NCBI RefSeq assembly: GCF_025532145.1
Contig: NZ_ARXS01000012.1
Location: 1-64,000 of the forward strand
DNA: 64,000 nt
Origin: Alloalcanivorax balearicus MACL04
Lineage (GTDB): Bacteria; Pseudomonadota; Gammaproteobacteria; Pseudomonadales; Alcanivoracaceae
Direction: 5' to 3'
In this document: in pieces, positions 31,739 through 43,116 of the stretch
Position numbering within the stretch: the first letter of the stretch is position 1
Layout of the letters: every line of letters begins with the position of its first letter
Notes under the pieces: generated by a model
What the model saw: only the letters and a program-made list of their open reading frames with translations
Databases searched by the model: none
What the model was told of the DNA's origin: nothing
Translations under genes and position numbers: made by a program

Positions 31739-33277
31739 TCATTTTGCAGTCTCCGGGCGTGGAATAACCGCCTCCCACAGGGTTTCGCCCTCCTGGTCCA
31801 ACAGCGCGGCTTCACTGTCGCCGGGCCCGAACTGGTGCACCTGGCGGCTTTCGCTCCAGGCAGTCCAGTCAGCGCCACCACCGTGGGCGAAATCGCTCCA
31901 CACCTGTTGCACCCGGCGGGCCAGTTGTTTTGGCTGCTCGCCGCCACCGGTGAAGTACTGCCCCACCGGCGTATCGGTAATGCCGAATACGAACGGCACG
32001 TCGACCACATGACAGGCCCCCATGGGGATGCCGAACTGGGTGCTCGGCCAGGTGAACTGGAACCCCCAGGTGCGCGGCTGCCGGGCAGCCTGAGCGTCCA
32101 GCAAACGCAACGTCGGCACCCGGAAAAGACGGTCGCTCTCCATGGCGGAAAACCAGTCCATGTTGCTGCGCTGCGGGTGCGGGGTAACGTGGGCGCGATA
32201 GTAGTCGAACAGGCGCTGGCCGTTGCCCGGCGCGGCACGTTCGAAGCGGCGCTGAATCTCGGCATCGTCCATGGCGCGCATCTGCTCCACCGTGGGAAAG
32301 CCGGCCAACGGCCCGGAATACTGAAAGAAATTCCATTCGTCCCGGCACACCCCGGCGAGCAGTTCGATATCCGCGCAGGCACCGTCGGCCATGGCCTGGA
32401 TCGGAACCTGTGGCAGCAGATCACCATCCACCATCGGCAGAAAATTCATCCCGAACTGGGGGGTGGAATCCCGCAATCCCCGTGCCACCGAAGTCCGCAG
32501 CGCCTCCCCCTGTGCCGCCAGCCAGGCTTCACCGTCGGCCTGCCGCAGACGATCGGCGACATCGCCCTCGCCAGGTAACGCCGCCAGAAACGCCTCGGTG
32601 ACGCGCCGGGACTCCTCCGGCGACAGCACGAAATCGGCGCCGCCGGACTGGATGATGGCGCGCTGGAACAGGGGTCGCGCCCGTGGCGCCGCCATCAGCG
32701 AGGCGACGCTGAAACCGCCGGCGGATTCGCCGAAAATGGTCACCTGGTCGGCCCGGCCGCCAAACGCCTCGATGTGACGATTCACCCATTCCAGGGCGGC
32801 GATCTGATCACGCAACCCCAGGTTGCTGTCCGCGCCCGGCAATACCGAAGCGAAATCGGCGAAGCCATGGGCGCCCAGCCGATAGGCGGCATTGACCACC
32901 ACCACCTTGCCATTCCGGGCCAGCTCGGCGCCGTTATACAGCATCTGCGATACCGACCCGGCGGTGTAGCCGCCGCCGTGATACCACAGCATCACCGGAA
33001 AGGGCCCTTCGCCTTCGGGAACCCAGATATTCAGATACAGGCAGTCCTCACCGGATTCCTCCACGCCCATCAGCGGGTTGCGGCGCTGCAAGGAAGGCAG
33101 CGGATAGCGATCGGCCCGCTGTGCCTGATCACTGTCGGGCAGCGGCTGGGGCGCCTTGAAACGGCGTTCGCCCAGTGGTGGCAATGCATAAGGCACGCCC
33201 CGGAATTCGTGGACACCCTCCCCCGGTACGCCCTGATAGCGGCCCTGCGACAGGGTCACGGTCTGTTCATTCGCCAC
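31739..33277 (-). CDS. Type-B carboxylesterase/lipase
   Basis: A 512-residue carboxylesterase of the COesterase (para-nitrobenzyl esterase) family. The oxyanion hole is HGGG (100-103), the nucleophile elbow GESAGG (183-188, Ser185), and the family signature EDCLYLNIWVP is near 78-88. Predicted to hydrolyse short-chain esters in the cytoplasm; no signal peptide is seen. The start is a GTG with AAGGAG six bases upstream; the longer open frame to 33343 lacks such a site. Confidence 0.87.
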   Translation of the reverse strand: MANEQTVTLSQGRYQGVPGEGVHEFRGVPYALPPLGERRFKAPQPLPDSDQAQRADRYPLPSLQRRNPLMGVEESGEDCLYLNIWVPEGEGPFPVMLWYHGGGYTAGSVSQMLYNGAELARNGKVVVVNAAYRLGAHGFADFASVLPGADSNLGLRDQIAALEWVNRHIEAFGGRADQVTIFGESAGGFSVASLMAAPRARPLFQRAIIQSGGADFVLSPEESRRVTEAFLAALPGEGDVADRLRQADGEAWLAAQGEALRTSVARGLRDSTPQFGMNFLPMVDGDLLPQVPIQAMADGACADIELLAGVCRDEWNFFQYSGPLAGFPTVEQMRAMDDAEIQRRFERAAPGNGQRLFDYYRAHVTPHPQRSNMDWFSAMESDRLFRVPTLRLLDAQAARQPRTWGFQFTWPSTQFGIPMGACHVVDVPFVFGITDTPVGQYFTGGGEQPKQLARRVQQVWSDFAHGGGADWTAWSESRQVHQFGPGDSEAALLDQEGETLWEAVIPRPETAK

Positions 33278-33401
33278 CTTGTTCTCCTTAGCACTTGGCT
33301 GGTTGTCGAATTGTTCGACAGAAAAAAAGAGCCCCGAATGCACTCAACGTACACTTGTAGCCATTATCACGACGCTTACGACTTGGCACAGGAGCCATTC
33401 A

Positions 33402-33743
33402 ATGAGTGAACATGACGTAGCAGAAGCCCAAACCGAAGCCACCGGCCTGCGCACGCGCCTGTCCGCCACAACGGACAAGCTTAACAAAGCCGCCCGGGGA
33501 ATCGTGAATCGGATTACCGAAAACGGCGAGCGCCTGCTGAATGAGCTGGTGGAAACCGGTGAAGCGCTGCGCGACAAAGCCGGCGACAAGGCCAAGGCCG
33601 TGGCCCCGCAGGACTGGCGTGCCAATCTGGCCCATGTGCTCGGTCTGCCCACCCGCGACGAAATGGACGCGCTGGGCAAAAAGCTGGACCGCATCAGCCG
33701 CAAGGTCAATAAAATGGCCCGCGAACAGAAAGCCGCCGGTTGA
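33402..33743 (+). CDS. Phasin-like polyhydroxyalkanoate granule protein
   Basis: A 113-residue, helical, charged protein resembling PhaI/PhaF phasins: a heptad-rich core (TDKLNKAARGIVNRI) and the C-terminal LPTRDEMDALGKKLDRISRKV, the characteristic coiled-coil phrase of these proteins. Phasins coat intracellular PHA granules. No PHA synthase is in the window, so the link is by sequence only. AGGAG is nine bases upstream of the ATG, which is preferred over the longer frame from 33279. Confidence 0.68.
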   Translation: MSEHDVAEAQTEATGLRTRLSATTDKLNKAARGIVNRITENGERLLNELVETGEALRDKAGDKAKAVAPQDWRANLAHVLGLPTRDEMDALGKKLDRISRKVNKMAREQKAAG

Positions 33744-33749
33744 GACGCC

Positions 33750-33808
33750 GGCACGCTTACACGCAACACGCTTGCTCGCCAATACAGCGTGTTGCGTGTA
33801 AGCGTGCC
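33750..33808. repeat. ACACGC-rich palindrome, compact copy
   Basis: Arms 33750-33772 and 33786-33808 are perfectly complementary over 23 bp (GGCACGCTTACACGCAACACG...) with a 13-base loop. It follows the phasin gene by six bases. No T-run follows. Confidence 0.75.
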
Positions 33809-33889
33809 AGCGAGTCATGGGGTGGACCGCGATGCCTTTTCGCCACCCCCTCTTTTCCTTCCGTCCGTGCGCTTGGCCGCGCGGTCCTC

Positions 33890-33895
33890 TATAAT
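33890..33895 (+). promoter_or_regulatory. Probable -10 box of the mdh promoter
   Basis: A consensus TATAAT sits 40 bases upstream of the mdh ATG. A convincing -35 at standard spacing is not visible. Confidence 0.4.
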
Positions 33896-33934
33896 GCGCG
33901 CCGACTTCATCTCCCCACGATCTAGGAGACCTTC

Positions 33935-34915
33935 ATGAAAGCACCTGTACGCGTGGCGGTGACTGGCGCCGCTGGTCAAATCAGCTACTCCCTGCTGTTT
34001 CGCATCGCTTCTGGCGACATGCTCGGCAAGGATCAGCCGGTAATCCTGCAACTGCTGGAAATCACCCCCGCTCTGGAAGCCCTGAAAGGGGTGGTGATGG
34101 AACTGGAAGACTGCGCCTTCCCGCTGGTGGCCGGTATCGTGCAAACCGATGACGCCAATGTGGCCTTCAAGGACGCCGACTACGCTCTGCTGGTAGGTGC
34201 CCGCCCCCGTGGCCCGGGCATGGAGCGTAAGGATCTGCTGGAAGCCAACGCGGCGATCTTCTCCGCCCAAGGCAAGGCCATCAACGACAACGCCAGCAAA
34301 GGTATCAAAGTGCTGGTGGTGGGTAACCCGGCCAACACCAACGCTCTGATCGCCCAGCGCAACGCGCCGGACATCGACCCGCGTCAGTTCACCGCCATGA
34401 CCCGCCTGGACCATAACCGCGCCATGGCGCAGTTGGCCAACAAGCTGGGCAAGACCGTCAACGACGTGAAGAAGATGACCATCTGGGGCAACCACTCCTC
34501 CACCCAGTACCCGGATCTGCATCACTGCGAAGTGGACGGTCAAGTGGCCGTCGATCAGATCGAGCAAGACTGGTACGAAGCGGATTACATCCCCACCGTG
34601 CAACAGCGTGGCGCCGCCATCATCAAGGCCCGCGGTGCTTCCTCCGCTGCTTCCGCCGCCAACGCCGCCATCGACCATATGCGCTCCTGGGCGCTGGGCA
34701 CCGATGAAGGTGACTGGGTTTCCATGGGGATCTACAGCGACGGTTCCTATGGTATCCAGGAAGGCCTGATCTACTCCTTCCCCTGCACCTGCAAGGACGG
34801 CGACTGGAGCATCGTCCAGGGCCTGGAAAACAACGAGTTCTCCAAAGCCAAGATGCAGGCCACCGAGCAGGAACTGGCCGAAGAGCGCGACGCGGTAAGC
34901 CACCTGCTGCCGTAA
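33935..34915 (+). CDS. mdh: Malate dehydrogenase
   Basis: A 326-residue NAD-dependent malate dehydrogenase of the cytosolic/MDH2-like bacterial type. The nucleotide-binding loop is [16 protein letters not shown] (10-25), the substrate-binding arginines lie in [14 protein letters not shown], and the catalytic His in [12 protein letters not shown]. It interconverts malate and oxaloacetate in the TCA cycle. TAGGAG precedes the ATG and TATAAT lies upstream. It stands as a single gene, followed by a GC-rich palindrome before the convergent CBS gene. Confidence 0.96.
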   Translation: MKAPVRVAVTGAAGQISYSLLFRIASGDMLGKDQPVILQLLEITPALEALKGVVMELEDCAFPLVAGIVQTDDANVAFKDADYALLVGARPRGPGMERKDLLEANAAIFSAQGKAINDNASKGIKVLVVGNPANTNALIAQRNAPDIDPRQFTAMTRLDHNRAMAQLANKLGKTVNDVKKMTIWGNHSSTQYPDLHHCEVDGQVAVDQIEQDWYEADYIPTVQQRGAAIIKARGASSAASAANAAIDHMRSWALGTDEGDWVSMGIYSDGSYGIQEGLIYSFPCTCKDGDWSIVQGLENNEFSKAKMQATEQELAEERDAVSHLLP

Positions 34916-34966
34916 TCGCCTCTCCGTGTTTACCGGACCCGCGCTCGCGGGCCCGGTGAACCGGTC

Positions 34967-35386
34967 TCACACTTCAGACACGATGCCGTTCTCCCCGGCC
35001 ATCTCCATCATGGCACGCAGAAGATCGTGCCGACTGATTTGCCCCACCAATTTTCCGTTCTCCACTACCGGGAGGCGGCGGCGGTGATGGCGCAGGAAAA
35101 CTTCCATCGCCTCCAATACCGTGGCCTGGGCCGGCAGCACCTGTAATTCATGGCTCATGTAATCCGCCACCACACCGATATCGATACCGTGGTAACGGGC
35201 TTCAAGCATGCCGCGCAGACAATCGGATTCAGAGAACATCCCCACCAGAATCCCCCGCTCCACCACCGGCGCCCCGGAAATACGATTTTCCAACAGCAGC
35301 CCCATGGCGTCGAACAGGGAGACACCCGGATCAAGCGTAAGCGGACCCCATTTCATATAGTCCGTTACTTTCATTGTTTTCCACAT
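34967..35386 (-). CDS. Tandem CBS-domain protein
   Basis: A 139-residue protein made of two CBS motifs (about 8-62 and 75-130; e.g. ISGAPVVERGILVGMFSESD and RRLPVVENGKLVGQISRHD). Such stand-alone CBS pairs bind adenosyl ligands and act as energy sensors. The partner is unknown. It is the last gene of a minus-strand series (kinase, NAD(P)-binding protein, rraA). An in-frame ATG at 35374 (MKVTDYMK) is an alternative start. Confidence 0.85.
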   Translation of the reverse strand: MWKTMKVTDYMKWGPLTLDPGVSLFDAMGLLLENRISGAPVVERGILVGMFSESDCLRGMLEARYHGIDIGVVADYMSHELQVLPAQATVLEAMEVFLRHHRRRLPVVENGKLVGQISRHDLLRAMMEMAGENGIVSEV

Positions 35387-35445
35387 GATTTCATTCCCTT
35401 GATACAGACGTATCCAATAGACCTCCCCCCCTGGGCGGTCTCAAT

Positions 35446-35928
35446 TCACAGCAGCGCTTCGGTGGAGCTGATCACACCATTGGCGTCGGCGTAAACGAAA
35501 TCCCCGGGGCGGAAAGTAACGCCGCCGAAGGTAATGTCGATGTTCAACTGACCTTCACCGCGGCGCACCGATTTGATCGGCACGCACCCCAGAGTGACCA
35601 CGCCAAGATCCAGTTTTGCCAGTTCCTGCACGTCACGGCAGGCGCCATAAATGATCACGCCTTCCCAGCCATTGCTCACCGCGTTTTCAGCGATCATGTC
35701 GCCGATCAAAGCATTGCGCAGGCTGCCGCCGCCGTCCACCACCAGCACCTTGCCTTTGCCGTCGGTGGCCAGATGCTCCTTCACACGGGAGTTATCCTCG
35801 AAACACTTTACCGTTACGATCTCGCCGCCAAACGCCTGGCGGCCACCGTAGCTGAACCAGTTGAGCCCGGTGACCACGGACACTTTGTCGGCATGCTCGT
35901 CACACAGATCGCAGGTTACCAACGTCAT
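35446..35928 (-). CDS. rraA: Ribonuclease activity regulator RraA
   Basis: A 160-residue RraA-fold protein close to the Pseudomonas form: [18 protein letters not shown], then [19 protein letters not shown] and [15 protein letters not shown]. RraA binds RNase E and inhibits its activity; relatives in the same family are 4-hydroxy-4-methyl-2-oxoglutarate aldolases, and the [12 protein letters not shown] and GACRD residues needed for that activity are also present, so either role is possible. AAGGAG is upstream of the ATG at 35928; the frame's longer start is unsupported. Confidence 0.87.
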   Translation of the reverse strand: MTLVTCDLCDEHADKVSVVTGLNWFSYGGRQAFGGEIVTVKCFEDNSRVKEHLATDGKGKVLVVDGGGSLRNALIGDMIAENAVSNGWEGVIIYGACRDVQELAKLDLGVVTLGCVPIKSVRRGEGQLNIDITFGGVTFRPGDFVYADANGVISSTEALL

Positions 35929-36020
35929 ATTCACTCCTTGGCAGGCCCGCTGCGGCGGGGCCACCAGCGGGCGAATCAACAATTAACAAGACGAGACGCG
36001 CGGCCGAAGCCCCTGTAAGG

Positions 36021-36713
36021 TCAGGCCAGAGCCGGGAACTGGCCCTGGAATTTGCCGGCGAACACCTGAAAATCCCGGTACCGCACCCGGTAGACGCCGG
36101 CGTCCGGGCCCATCAGCGCCATGCCCACCATCGCCTGCGCCACCCGTTCCGCCGGCACCGGCAACCAATGCGCGTCGCTCCAGCGGGTCACCGGTTCCAG
36201 CAGCCGGGAGAGCAGATTGCCCACGTCTTCCGCCAACCGCTTCTCTGGCCGGTCGCCGCGCAGCAAGGACGGCTGAATCAAGACCAGCAGCGGCAGGCCA
36301 AGCGCCTCCAGATCCTGCTCCATGCGCCCTTTTACCCGCGCATAGAAAAACGAAGAGTGGGCATTGGCGTTGAGCGCGGACACCACCATGAAACGCCGCA
36401 CACCGGCCTGCTTGGCCATGTGCCCGCAGCGCACCACCAATTCGTGGTCCACATGTTCAAAGGCTTCCCGGGAACCCGCCTGCTTCATGGTGGTGCCCAA
36501 ACAGCAAAACACGTCGTCCACCTTGAAGAAGCCGCCTTCCTGCTCCAACTGCTCCGGATCGATGACTTTTTCCCGCAGGCGAGGGTGTTCCACTTCCACC
36601 TCACGCCGGGTCAGCACTCGCACTTCGTCGTAGGCCTTACAGCCCAGCAGCAATCTCAGACAGTGCCGGCCCACCAGCCCGGTGGCGCCCAACACCAGAG
36701 CACGTCGGGTCAT
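36021..36713 (-). CDS. NAD(P)-binding Rossmann-fold protein (HTATIP2-like)
   Basis: A 230-residue atypical short-chain-dehydrogenase-like protein. The N-terminal GATGLVGRHCLRLL (9-22) is the nucleotide-binding motif; FCCLGTTMKQAGS and VSALNANAHSSFFYARVKG (with Tyr-x3-Lys) resemble the HTATIP2/YwnB-type oxidoreductases. Substrate unknown. Its ATG is two bases after the hybrid kinase stop, so it is co-transcribed with that gene. Confidence 0.82.
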   Translation of the reverse strand: MTRRALVLGATGLVGRHCLRLLLGCKAYDEVRVLTRREVEVEHPRLREKVIDPEQLEQEGGFFKVDDVFCCLGTTMKQAGSREAFEHVDHELVVRCGHMAKQAGVRRFMVVSALNANAHSSFFYARVKGRMEQDLEALGLPLLVLIQPSLLRGDRPEKRLAEDVGNLLSRLLEPVTRWSDAHWLPVPAERVAQAMVGMALMGPDAGVYRVRYRDFQVFAGKFQGQFPALA

Positions 36714-36715
36714 TA

Positions 36716-38944
36716 TTATTCTCCTTCGCCTACTTCGTGATCGTCGCTTGCCGATCCCAGCGGCAACCAGCGGCGCAATACCGTTTCCATCTCTTCAAGA
36801 TGCACCGGTTTGGCGAGAAAGTCATCCATTCCAGCAGCAAGACAGCGGGCCTGAACGCCCTCGGCGGTGTTGGCGGTAATCGCGATGATCGGCGTGCGCG
36901 AACGGCCTTCCTGACGTTCGCTTTCGCGCATCACTCTGGTCGCCTCGAATCCGTCCATTCCCGGCAGCATGCAATCCATCAACACCAGGTCATAGGTCTC
37001 GCGCTGCAACAAGGACAAAGCCGCCGGTGCGTTGCTGAAAGTCTTTACCTGATATCCCAGCTTCGCCAGCATGCCCTTGGTGACCAACTGGTTGACCTCG
37101 TTGTCTTCCACCAACAGCAAGCGGAAATGTCTGCGGCGCTCCAGAGCTTCCGCGTTTTCCAGCGGCAGGTCCCGTACCGGCACCGCCCTCGGCACCCCCA
37201 GCAGACGCTCCAGAGCCCCGCGCAGGACGCTGCGATGCACTGGCTTCACCAACACCACCAGGCCGTGGCGCTCCACCAGACGCTGGATAGCCGGCTGGGC
37301 CCGTTCCTCGATGGTACACATCAGAATCAGTTTGACCGGTCTCAGGGCCGGATCCACCAGCACGTTGTGACACAGATTCAAGGCCAGTTCCTGCCGTTCC
37401 CGGGTGTCCACCAGCAACAAATGAAACTCGGATTGTTCGCGCTGTCCGGCCCGTAACGCCTGCAGCGCATGGTCATAATCACGGGAACCCTGGCATTGAC
37501 AGCCGAGCGCCTCGAAGTCTTCCTGCAAACCGGCCAGGGCGCCGCCCGCGCTGCCCACCACCAGCGCCTGCAAACCGTCCATGGCGCTCAGCAGTTTCTG
37601 CGGTTCATTCATGTCAGTCTGCATGCCCAGACGAACCGTGAACCAGAAAGTAGCTCCCTCGCCTTCCACGCTTTCCGCTCCAATGGAACCGCCCATGGCC
37701 TCGGTGAGCCCCTTACACACCAACAAACCGAAGCCGATGTGCTTGGCGGCGAAGGCGTCCTGGGCGCCGTCCAGGAAATGATCCTGGAACAGGGTGCGCA
37801 GCGTATCGGTATCCATGCCCCTGCCCTGGTCGCTGACTCTGACACGCAGCACGCCTTCGTTGTCGCTTTCCTCGGTGAAATCCACGTCCAGGCGGATTTC
37901 GCCCTTGTCGCTGAACTTCACCGCGTTGCTGAGCAGATTGGTCAGCACCTGCATGAAGCGGTCACGGTCGCCACGTACACGCCGTGGCAGCATGCGATCA
38001 ATTACCGCGGACAATTCCAAGCCCTTGCTCTGGGCCATGGGGCCGAACGCTTCCAATGCCTGTTCCAGGGTGCCACGCAGATCGAAATAGTCGGGGCTGA
38101 GCACGATGCGGCCGGTGAGGATACGGGAGTAGTCCAGCACGTCGTCGATCAGCGCCAGCATCAGTTTTCCGCTCTGCCCCGCCGCCTGCAGATATTCACG
38201 CTGCTCATCGGAAAGCTTGGTTTCTTCCAGCAGCGACATCATGCCCATTACCGAGTTCATCGGTGTGCGCAGCTCATGGGCCAGCCGGTAGACCAGGCTC
38301 AACTGGATATCGGTACCGGCATGATGATCCCTCCGCCGCTCATGCTGTTCGCCGCGCCGTTCACGGGTCACCGCGTGCCAGAACAGCTCATACTGGCCCC
38401 GGTAAAGACGGAACAAATAGAAGGTGTAGGCGCCAACCAGGACCACCAGCAGCCACTCTTTCATGCCGCCATAGAAGAACAGCCCGAGCAGGATCGGCAC
38501 GAACATCAGCACGATGTAGAGCTGGCGCACGCGCAATCCCGCCATCCAGGAACTGCCCAGAGCGGTGGTGACACCAACGTTATAGAGAATAACCACGAAG
38601 AAGTTGAAGCCGGCGCCGGTGCGCCACAGCAGCCACACCGGCATCACGCCCCAGACCAGGGCGTGCAGGATCAGCCCGGCGCCGAACAGCTTGCGCCAGC
38701 GCGCCGGTCCGGCGCCGTACAGGGCGTCGAATCGGGCGATCAGCCACAACCGGAAGGCCGTGACCAGCACCACCGCGCCGCCGGCGATCAATGTTTCCAG
38801 TTCGTGGGCCCGGTATACCCCGCCCCAGGCCGTCACCAGGGCATAAACCAGAAGGGCCGCCAACACCCCCATCAGGGAGTTCTTGGCGGCCCCGTAATCC
38901 ACTCGCTTGAGGACCTTGCGATCTTTTCTGTATATCACCGTCAT
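36716..38944 (-). CDS. Hybrid sensor histidine kinase/response regulator
   Basis: A 742-residue membrane kinase. Residues ~20-180 hold five to six hydrophobic helices in place of a periplasmic sensor; HisKA has LAHELRTPMNS with His223; the ATPase has NLLSNAVKFSD (N box), DQGRGMD and GFGLLVCKGL. A first, degenerate receiver (about 455-580; D513 in LLLVDTRE) is followed by a complete receiver (608-725) with DN, Asp657 and Lys712. It lacks an HPt domain, so phosphate must go to a separate HPt or be reversed. No cognate regulator is adjacent. The 7TM-like sensor suggests a membrane-related or lipophilic signal, but this is inference. Confidence 0.88.
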   Translation of the reverse strand: MTVIYRKDRKVLKRVDYGAAKNSLMGVLAALLVYALVTAWGGVYRAHELETLIAGGAVVLVTAFRLWLIARFDALYGAGPARWRKLFGAGLILHALVWGVMPVWLLWRTGAGFNFFVVILYNVGVTTALGSSWMAGLRVRQLYIVLMFVPILLGLFFYGGMKEWLLVVLVGAYTFYLFRLYRGQYELFWHAVTRERRGEQHERRRDHHAGTDIQLSLVYRLAHELRTPMNSVMGMMSLLEETKLSDEQREYLQAAGQSGKLMLALIDDVLDYSRILTGRIVLSPDYFDLRGTLEQALEAFGPMAQSKGLELSAVIDRMLPRRVRGDRDRFMQVLTNLLSNAVKFSDKGEIRLDVDFTEESDNEGVLRVRVSDQGRGMDTDTLRTLFQDHFLDGAQDAFAAKHIGFGLLVCKGLTEAMGGSIGAESVEGEGATFWFTVRLGMQTDMNEPQKLLSAMDGLQALVVGSAGGALAGLQEDFEALGCQCQGSRDYDHALQALRAGQREQSEFHLLLVDTRERQELALNLCHNVLVDPALRPVKLILMCTIEERAQPAIQRLVERHGLVVLVKPVHRSVLRGALERLLGVPRAVPVRDLPLENAEALERRRHFRLLLVEDNEVNQLVTKGMLAKLGYQVKTFSNAPAALSLLQRETYDLVLMDCMLPGMDGFEATRVMRESERQEGRSRTPIIAITANTAEGVQARCLAAGMDDFLAKPVHLEEMETVLRRWLPLGSASDDHEVGEGE

Positions 38945-39053
38945 TCTGCCGACATACGGATCAGGCGTAAGTTAGGCCTTGCCGTCATTAAATTCAACCG
39001 TAATGACGCGCGGGTCAAAGAAGGTCCGCCGTCAGGCACTCACCCACAGCATC

Positions 39054-39069
39054 TTTACGTTTACGTAAA
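39054..39069. promoter_or_regulatory. LiuR-type operator upstream of liuR
   Basis: TTTACGT (39054-39060), TT, ACGTAAA (39063-39069): a perfect 7-bp inverted repeat with a 2-base gap. This agrees with the known MerR-type LiuR recognition pattern (TTACGTnnACGTAA). It overlaps the putative -35 region (TTTACG-N17-TATGCT, 39054-39082) of the liuR promoter. Confidence 0.75.
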
Positions 39070-39088
39070 CTTCCCCTATGCTGCCACC

Positions 39089-39484
39089 ATGACAACACAA
39101 AAGACCTACAGCATCGGCGAGTTGGCCCGCGAATTCCAGATCACCACGCGCACCATTCGCTTTTATGAAGATCAGGGCCTGCTGCACCCACAACGGCGCG
39201 GCCAGACCCGGATCTATCTACCTTCCGACCGCGTCGCGCTCAAACTGATTCTGCGCGGGAAGCGGCTGGGATTGTCCCTGGCCGAGTCCCGCGAGCTGAT
39301 CCAGCTATACATCCCCGCCGGGGACAACCGCCATCAATTACAAGCCCTGCTCGGCAAAATCGCCGAAAAGCGGGCCATGCTCGAGCAGCAACTCAAAGAC
39401 ATCCAGGCCATGCAGCAGGAAATGGATGAGGCTGAACAACGGGCCCGTGAGGCCATGATGCAATTGGAGAACAATAATGTATGA
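39089..39484 (+). CDS. liuR: MerR-family regulator of leucine/isovalerate degradation, LiuR
   Basis: A 131-residue MerR protein. The N-terminal winged helix ([21 protein letters not shown], 9-29, within the full segment to ~75) is followed by a C-terminal coiled coil ([19 protein letters not shown]). It heads the liu operon and has a palindromic LiuR-type site just upstream, so autoregulation and control of liuABCD are expected. No ribosome binding site precedes the ATG, and the putative -10 box (TATGCT, 39077-39082) ends six bases before it, so the mRNA may be leaderless. Stop overlaps the liuA ATG by eight bases. Confidence 0.9.
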   Translation: MTTQKTYSIGELAREFQITTRTIRFYEDQGLLHPQRRGQTRIYLPSDRVALKLILRGKRLGLSLAESRELIQLYIPAGDNRHQLQALLGKIAEKRAMLEQQLKDIQAMQQEMDEAEQRAREAMMQLENNNV

Positions 39485-40640
39485 CGGTGGATTGGACTTT
39501 CACTTCGACGAAACCCTGAATGCCCTGCGCGACAGTGTTCGCGCCTTTGCCCGGCGCGAAATCGCGCCCATTGCCGCCCAGGTGGACAGCGACAATCTGT
39601 TCCCCAACGAACTGTGGAAAAAACTCGGTGATCTCGGCGTGCTTGGCATCACCGTTTCCGAGGAGTATGGCGGTGCCGGCCTGGGCTATCTGGCCCATAC
39701 CCTGGTGATGGAAGAAATTTCCCGCGCCTCCGCATCCATCGGCCTGTCCTACGGTGCCCATTCCAATCTCTGCGTGAATCAGATTTTTCTCAATGGCAAC
39801 GAAGCGCAGAAAGCCAAATACCTGCCCAAGCTGGTGAGCGGTGAGCATATTGGCGCCCTCGCCATGAGCGAGCCCGGCGCCGGCTCCGACGTGGTGAGCA
39901 TGAGCCTGCGCGCGGAGAAGAAAGGCGATCGTTACATACTCAACGGCAACAAGATGTGGATCACCAACGGACCGGACGCCAACACCTATGTGATCTACGC
40001 CAAAACCGATATCAACGCCGGACCGCGCGGCATCACCGCTTTCCTGGTGGAACGGGATTTCCCCGGTTTCTCGCGGGCGCAGAAGCTCGACAAGCTGGGC
40101 ATGCGCGGCTCCAATACCTGCGAGCTGGTGTTCGAGGACTGCGAAGTGCCGGAGGAAAACATCCTCGGCAAACTGAACGAAGGCGTTCGCGTTTTGATGA
40201 GCGGTCTGGATTACGAACGCACCGTGCTCTCCGGCGGCTCCACCGGCATCATGCAGGCCTGCCTGGATGTGGTCGTGCCCTACGTGCATGAACGCAAACA
40301 GTTCGGCAAGGCCATCGGCGAATTCCAGTTGATGCAGGGCAAACTCGCCGACATGTACGTGACCCTGAATGCCAGCCGCGCCTATCTGTATCAGGTGGCC
40401 CGCTGCTGCGATGCCGGCCAGACCACCCGCAAGGACGCCGCCGGCGTCATTCTGTATTGCGCGGAAAACGCCACCAAGATGGCTCTCGACGCCATTCAGT
40501 GTCTCGGCGGCAACGGCTATATCAATGAATACCCCACCGGTCGTTTGCTGCGCGATGCCAAGCTCTATGAAATCGGCGCCGGCACCAGCGAAATCCGCCG
40601 CATGTTGATCGGCCGGGAATTGTTCAACGAGAGCGCCTAA
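39477..40640 (+). CDS. liuA: Isovaleryl-CoA dehydrogenase
   Basis: A 387-residue acyl-CoA dehydrogenase of the isovaleryl branch. It oxidises isovaleryl-CoA to 3-methylcrotonyl-CoA with transfer to ETF. The FAD/substrate segments [12 protein letters not shown] and [18 protein letters not shown] are typical, and the catalytic base is Glu247 in [12 protein letters not shown], the position that distinguishes isovaleryl-CoA dehydrogenases from other members. The gene follows liuR with an 8-bp overlap and precedes liuB by two bases, forming the liu operon. Confidence 0.95.
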   Translation: MYDGGLDFHFDETLNALRDSVRAFARREIAPIAAQVDSDNLFPNELWKKLGDLGVLGITVSEEYGGAGLGYLAHTLVMEEISRASASIGLSYGAHSNLCVNQIFLNGNEAQKAKYLPKLVSGEHIGALAMSEPGAGSDVVSMSLRAEKKGDRYILNGNKMWITNGPDANTYVIYAKTDINAGPRGITAFLVERDFPGFSRAQKLDKLGMRGSNTCELVFEDCEVPEENILGKLNEGVRVLMSGLDYERTVLSGGSTGIMQACLDVVVPYVHERKQFGKAIGEFQLMQGKLADMYVTLNASRAYLYQVARCCDAGQTTRKDAAGVILYCAENATKMALDAIQCLGGNGYINEYPTGRLLRDAKLYEIGAGTSEIRRMLIGRELFNESA

Positions 40641-40642
40641 TA

Positions 40643-42253
<1,611 letters not shown>

Positions 42254-42255
42254 TC

Positions 42256-43035
42256 ATGAGTGTAGAACTGACCCTGCAAGCGCCGGTGGCCCGCATCACC
42301 CTGAACCGGCCGGAAAAAAGCAACGCTTTCGACAACACCGTCATCGAGTCCCTGATCGACGCTTTCGACCAGGCCGGTGCCGACGACCAGGCCCGAGTCA
42401 TCGTGCTCGATGCCGCCGGCAAACACTTCTCCGCCGGTGCCGATCTCAATTGGATGCGAGCCATGGGCCAACTGGACCATGAAGAGAATCAGCGCGATGC
42501 GTTAAGGCTGGCGGCGCTGATGGCGCGCATCGATCAGGCCGGCAAGCCGGTCATCGCCCGGGTCCAGGGCGCGGCCTTCGGGGGTGCGCTGGGATTGATT
42601 TGCGCCGCCGATATGGCGGTGGCGGCGGACAACGCGCGCTTCTGCCTGAGCGAGGTCAAGCTCGGCATTCTGCCCGCGGTGATCGCCCCCTATGTGGTCC
42701 GTGCGCTGGGCCCCCGTCAGGCACGCCGCTATTTCATGACCGCCGAAGTGATCGCCGCGCCACGCGCCAGGGAACTGGGCATCGTCCACGAAGTGGTGGC
42801 CGAGGATCAGCTCGACGCCACCGTGGAGGCATTGGTTGACGCTCTTTTGAAAGGCGCTCCGGAAGCTCAGTTGGAGGCCCGCGATCTGGTACGGCGCAGC
42901 GACGAGCAGCCACTGGACGAGAACTTGATCGGTTATACCGCCGAACTGATCGCCCGCCTGCGCACCGGAGACGAAGGCCAGGAAGGGCTCGCCGCCTTCC
43001 TCGAAAAACGCGCGCCGGCCTGGAGCGCCTCCTGA
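42256..43035 (+). CDS. liuC: 3-Methylglutaconyl-CoA hydratase
   Basis: A 259-residue crotonase-fold enzyme predicted to hydrate 3-methylglutaconyl-CoA to HMG-CoA. Family segments include FSAGADLNWM (about 57-66) and GGALGLICAADMAVAAD (about 109-125), the oxyanion-hole region. Its place between the methylcrotonyl-CoA carboxylase genes fits LiuC rather than another hydratase. An 81-bp gap with a small CCCGGG-based inverted repeat separates it from liuD. Confidence 0.92.
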   Translation: MSVELTLQAPVARITLNRPEKSNAFDNTVIESLIDAFDQAGADDQARVIVLDAAGKHFSAGADLNWMRAMGQLDHEENQRDALRLAALMARIDQAGKPVIARVQGAAFGGALGLICAADMAVAADNARFCLSEVKLGILPAVIAPYVVRALGPRQARRYFMTAEVIAAPRARELGIVHEVVAEDQLDATVEALVDALLKGAPEAQLEARDLVRRSDEQPLDENLIGYTAELIARLRTGDEGQEGLAAFLEKRAPAWSAS

Positions 43036-43116
43036 TTCGTTGGTGACCACGGAACCCCGGGGGTTGTCGAATCCCGGGAGTGTCATAAAGAGATCCATAA
43101 AAGGGCTGATATAAGA

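Noticed and set aside
37469-39088. Long 5' extension of the liuR frame, antisense to the hybrid kinase
   Set aside because: The MerR protein starts at 39089 by domain length; the extension has no domain and opposes a well-supported kinase gene.
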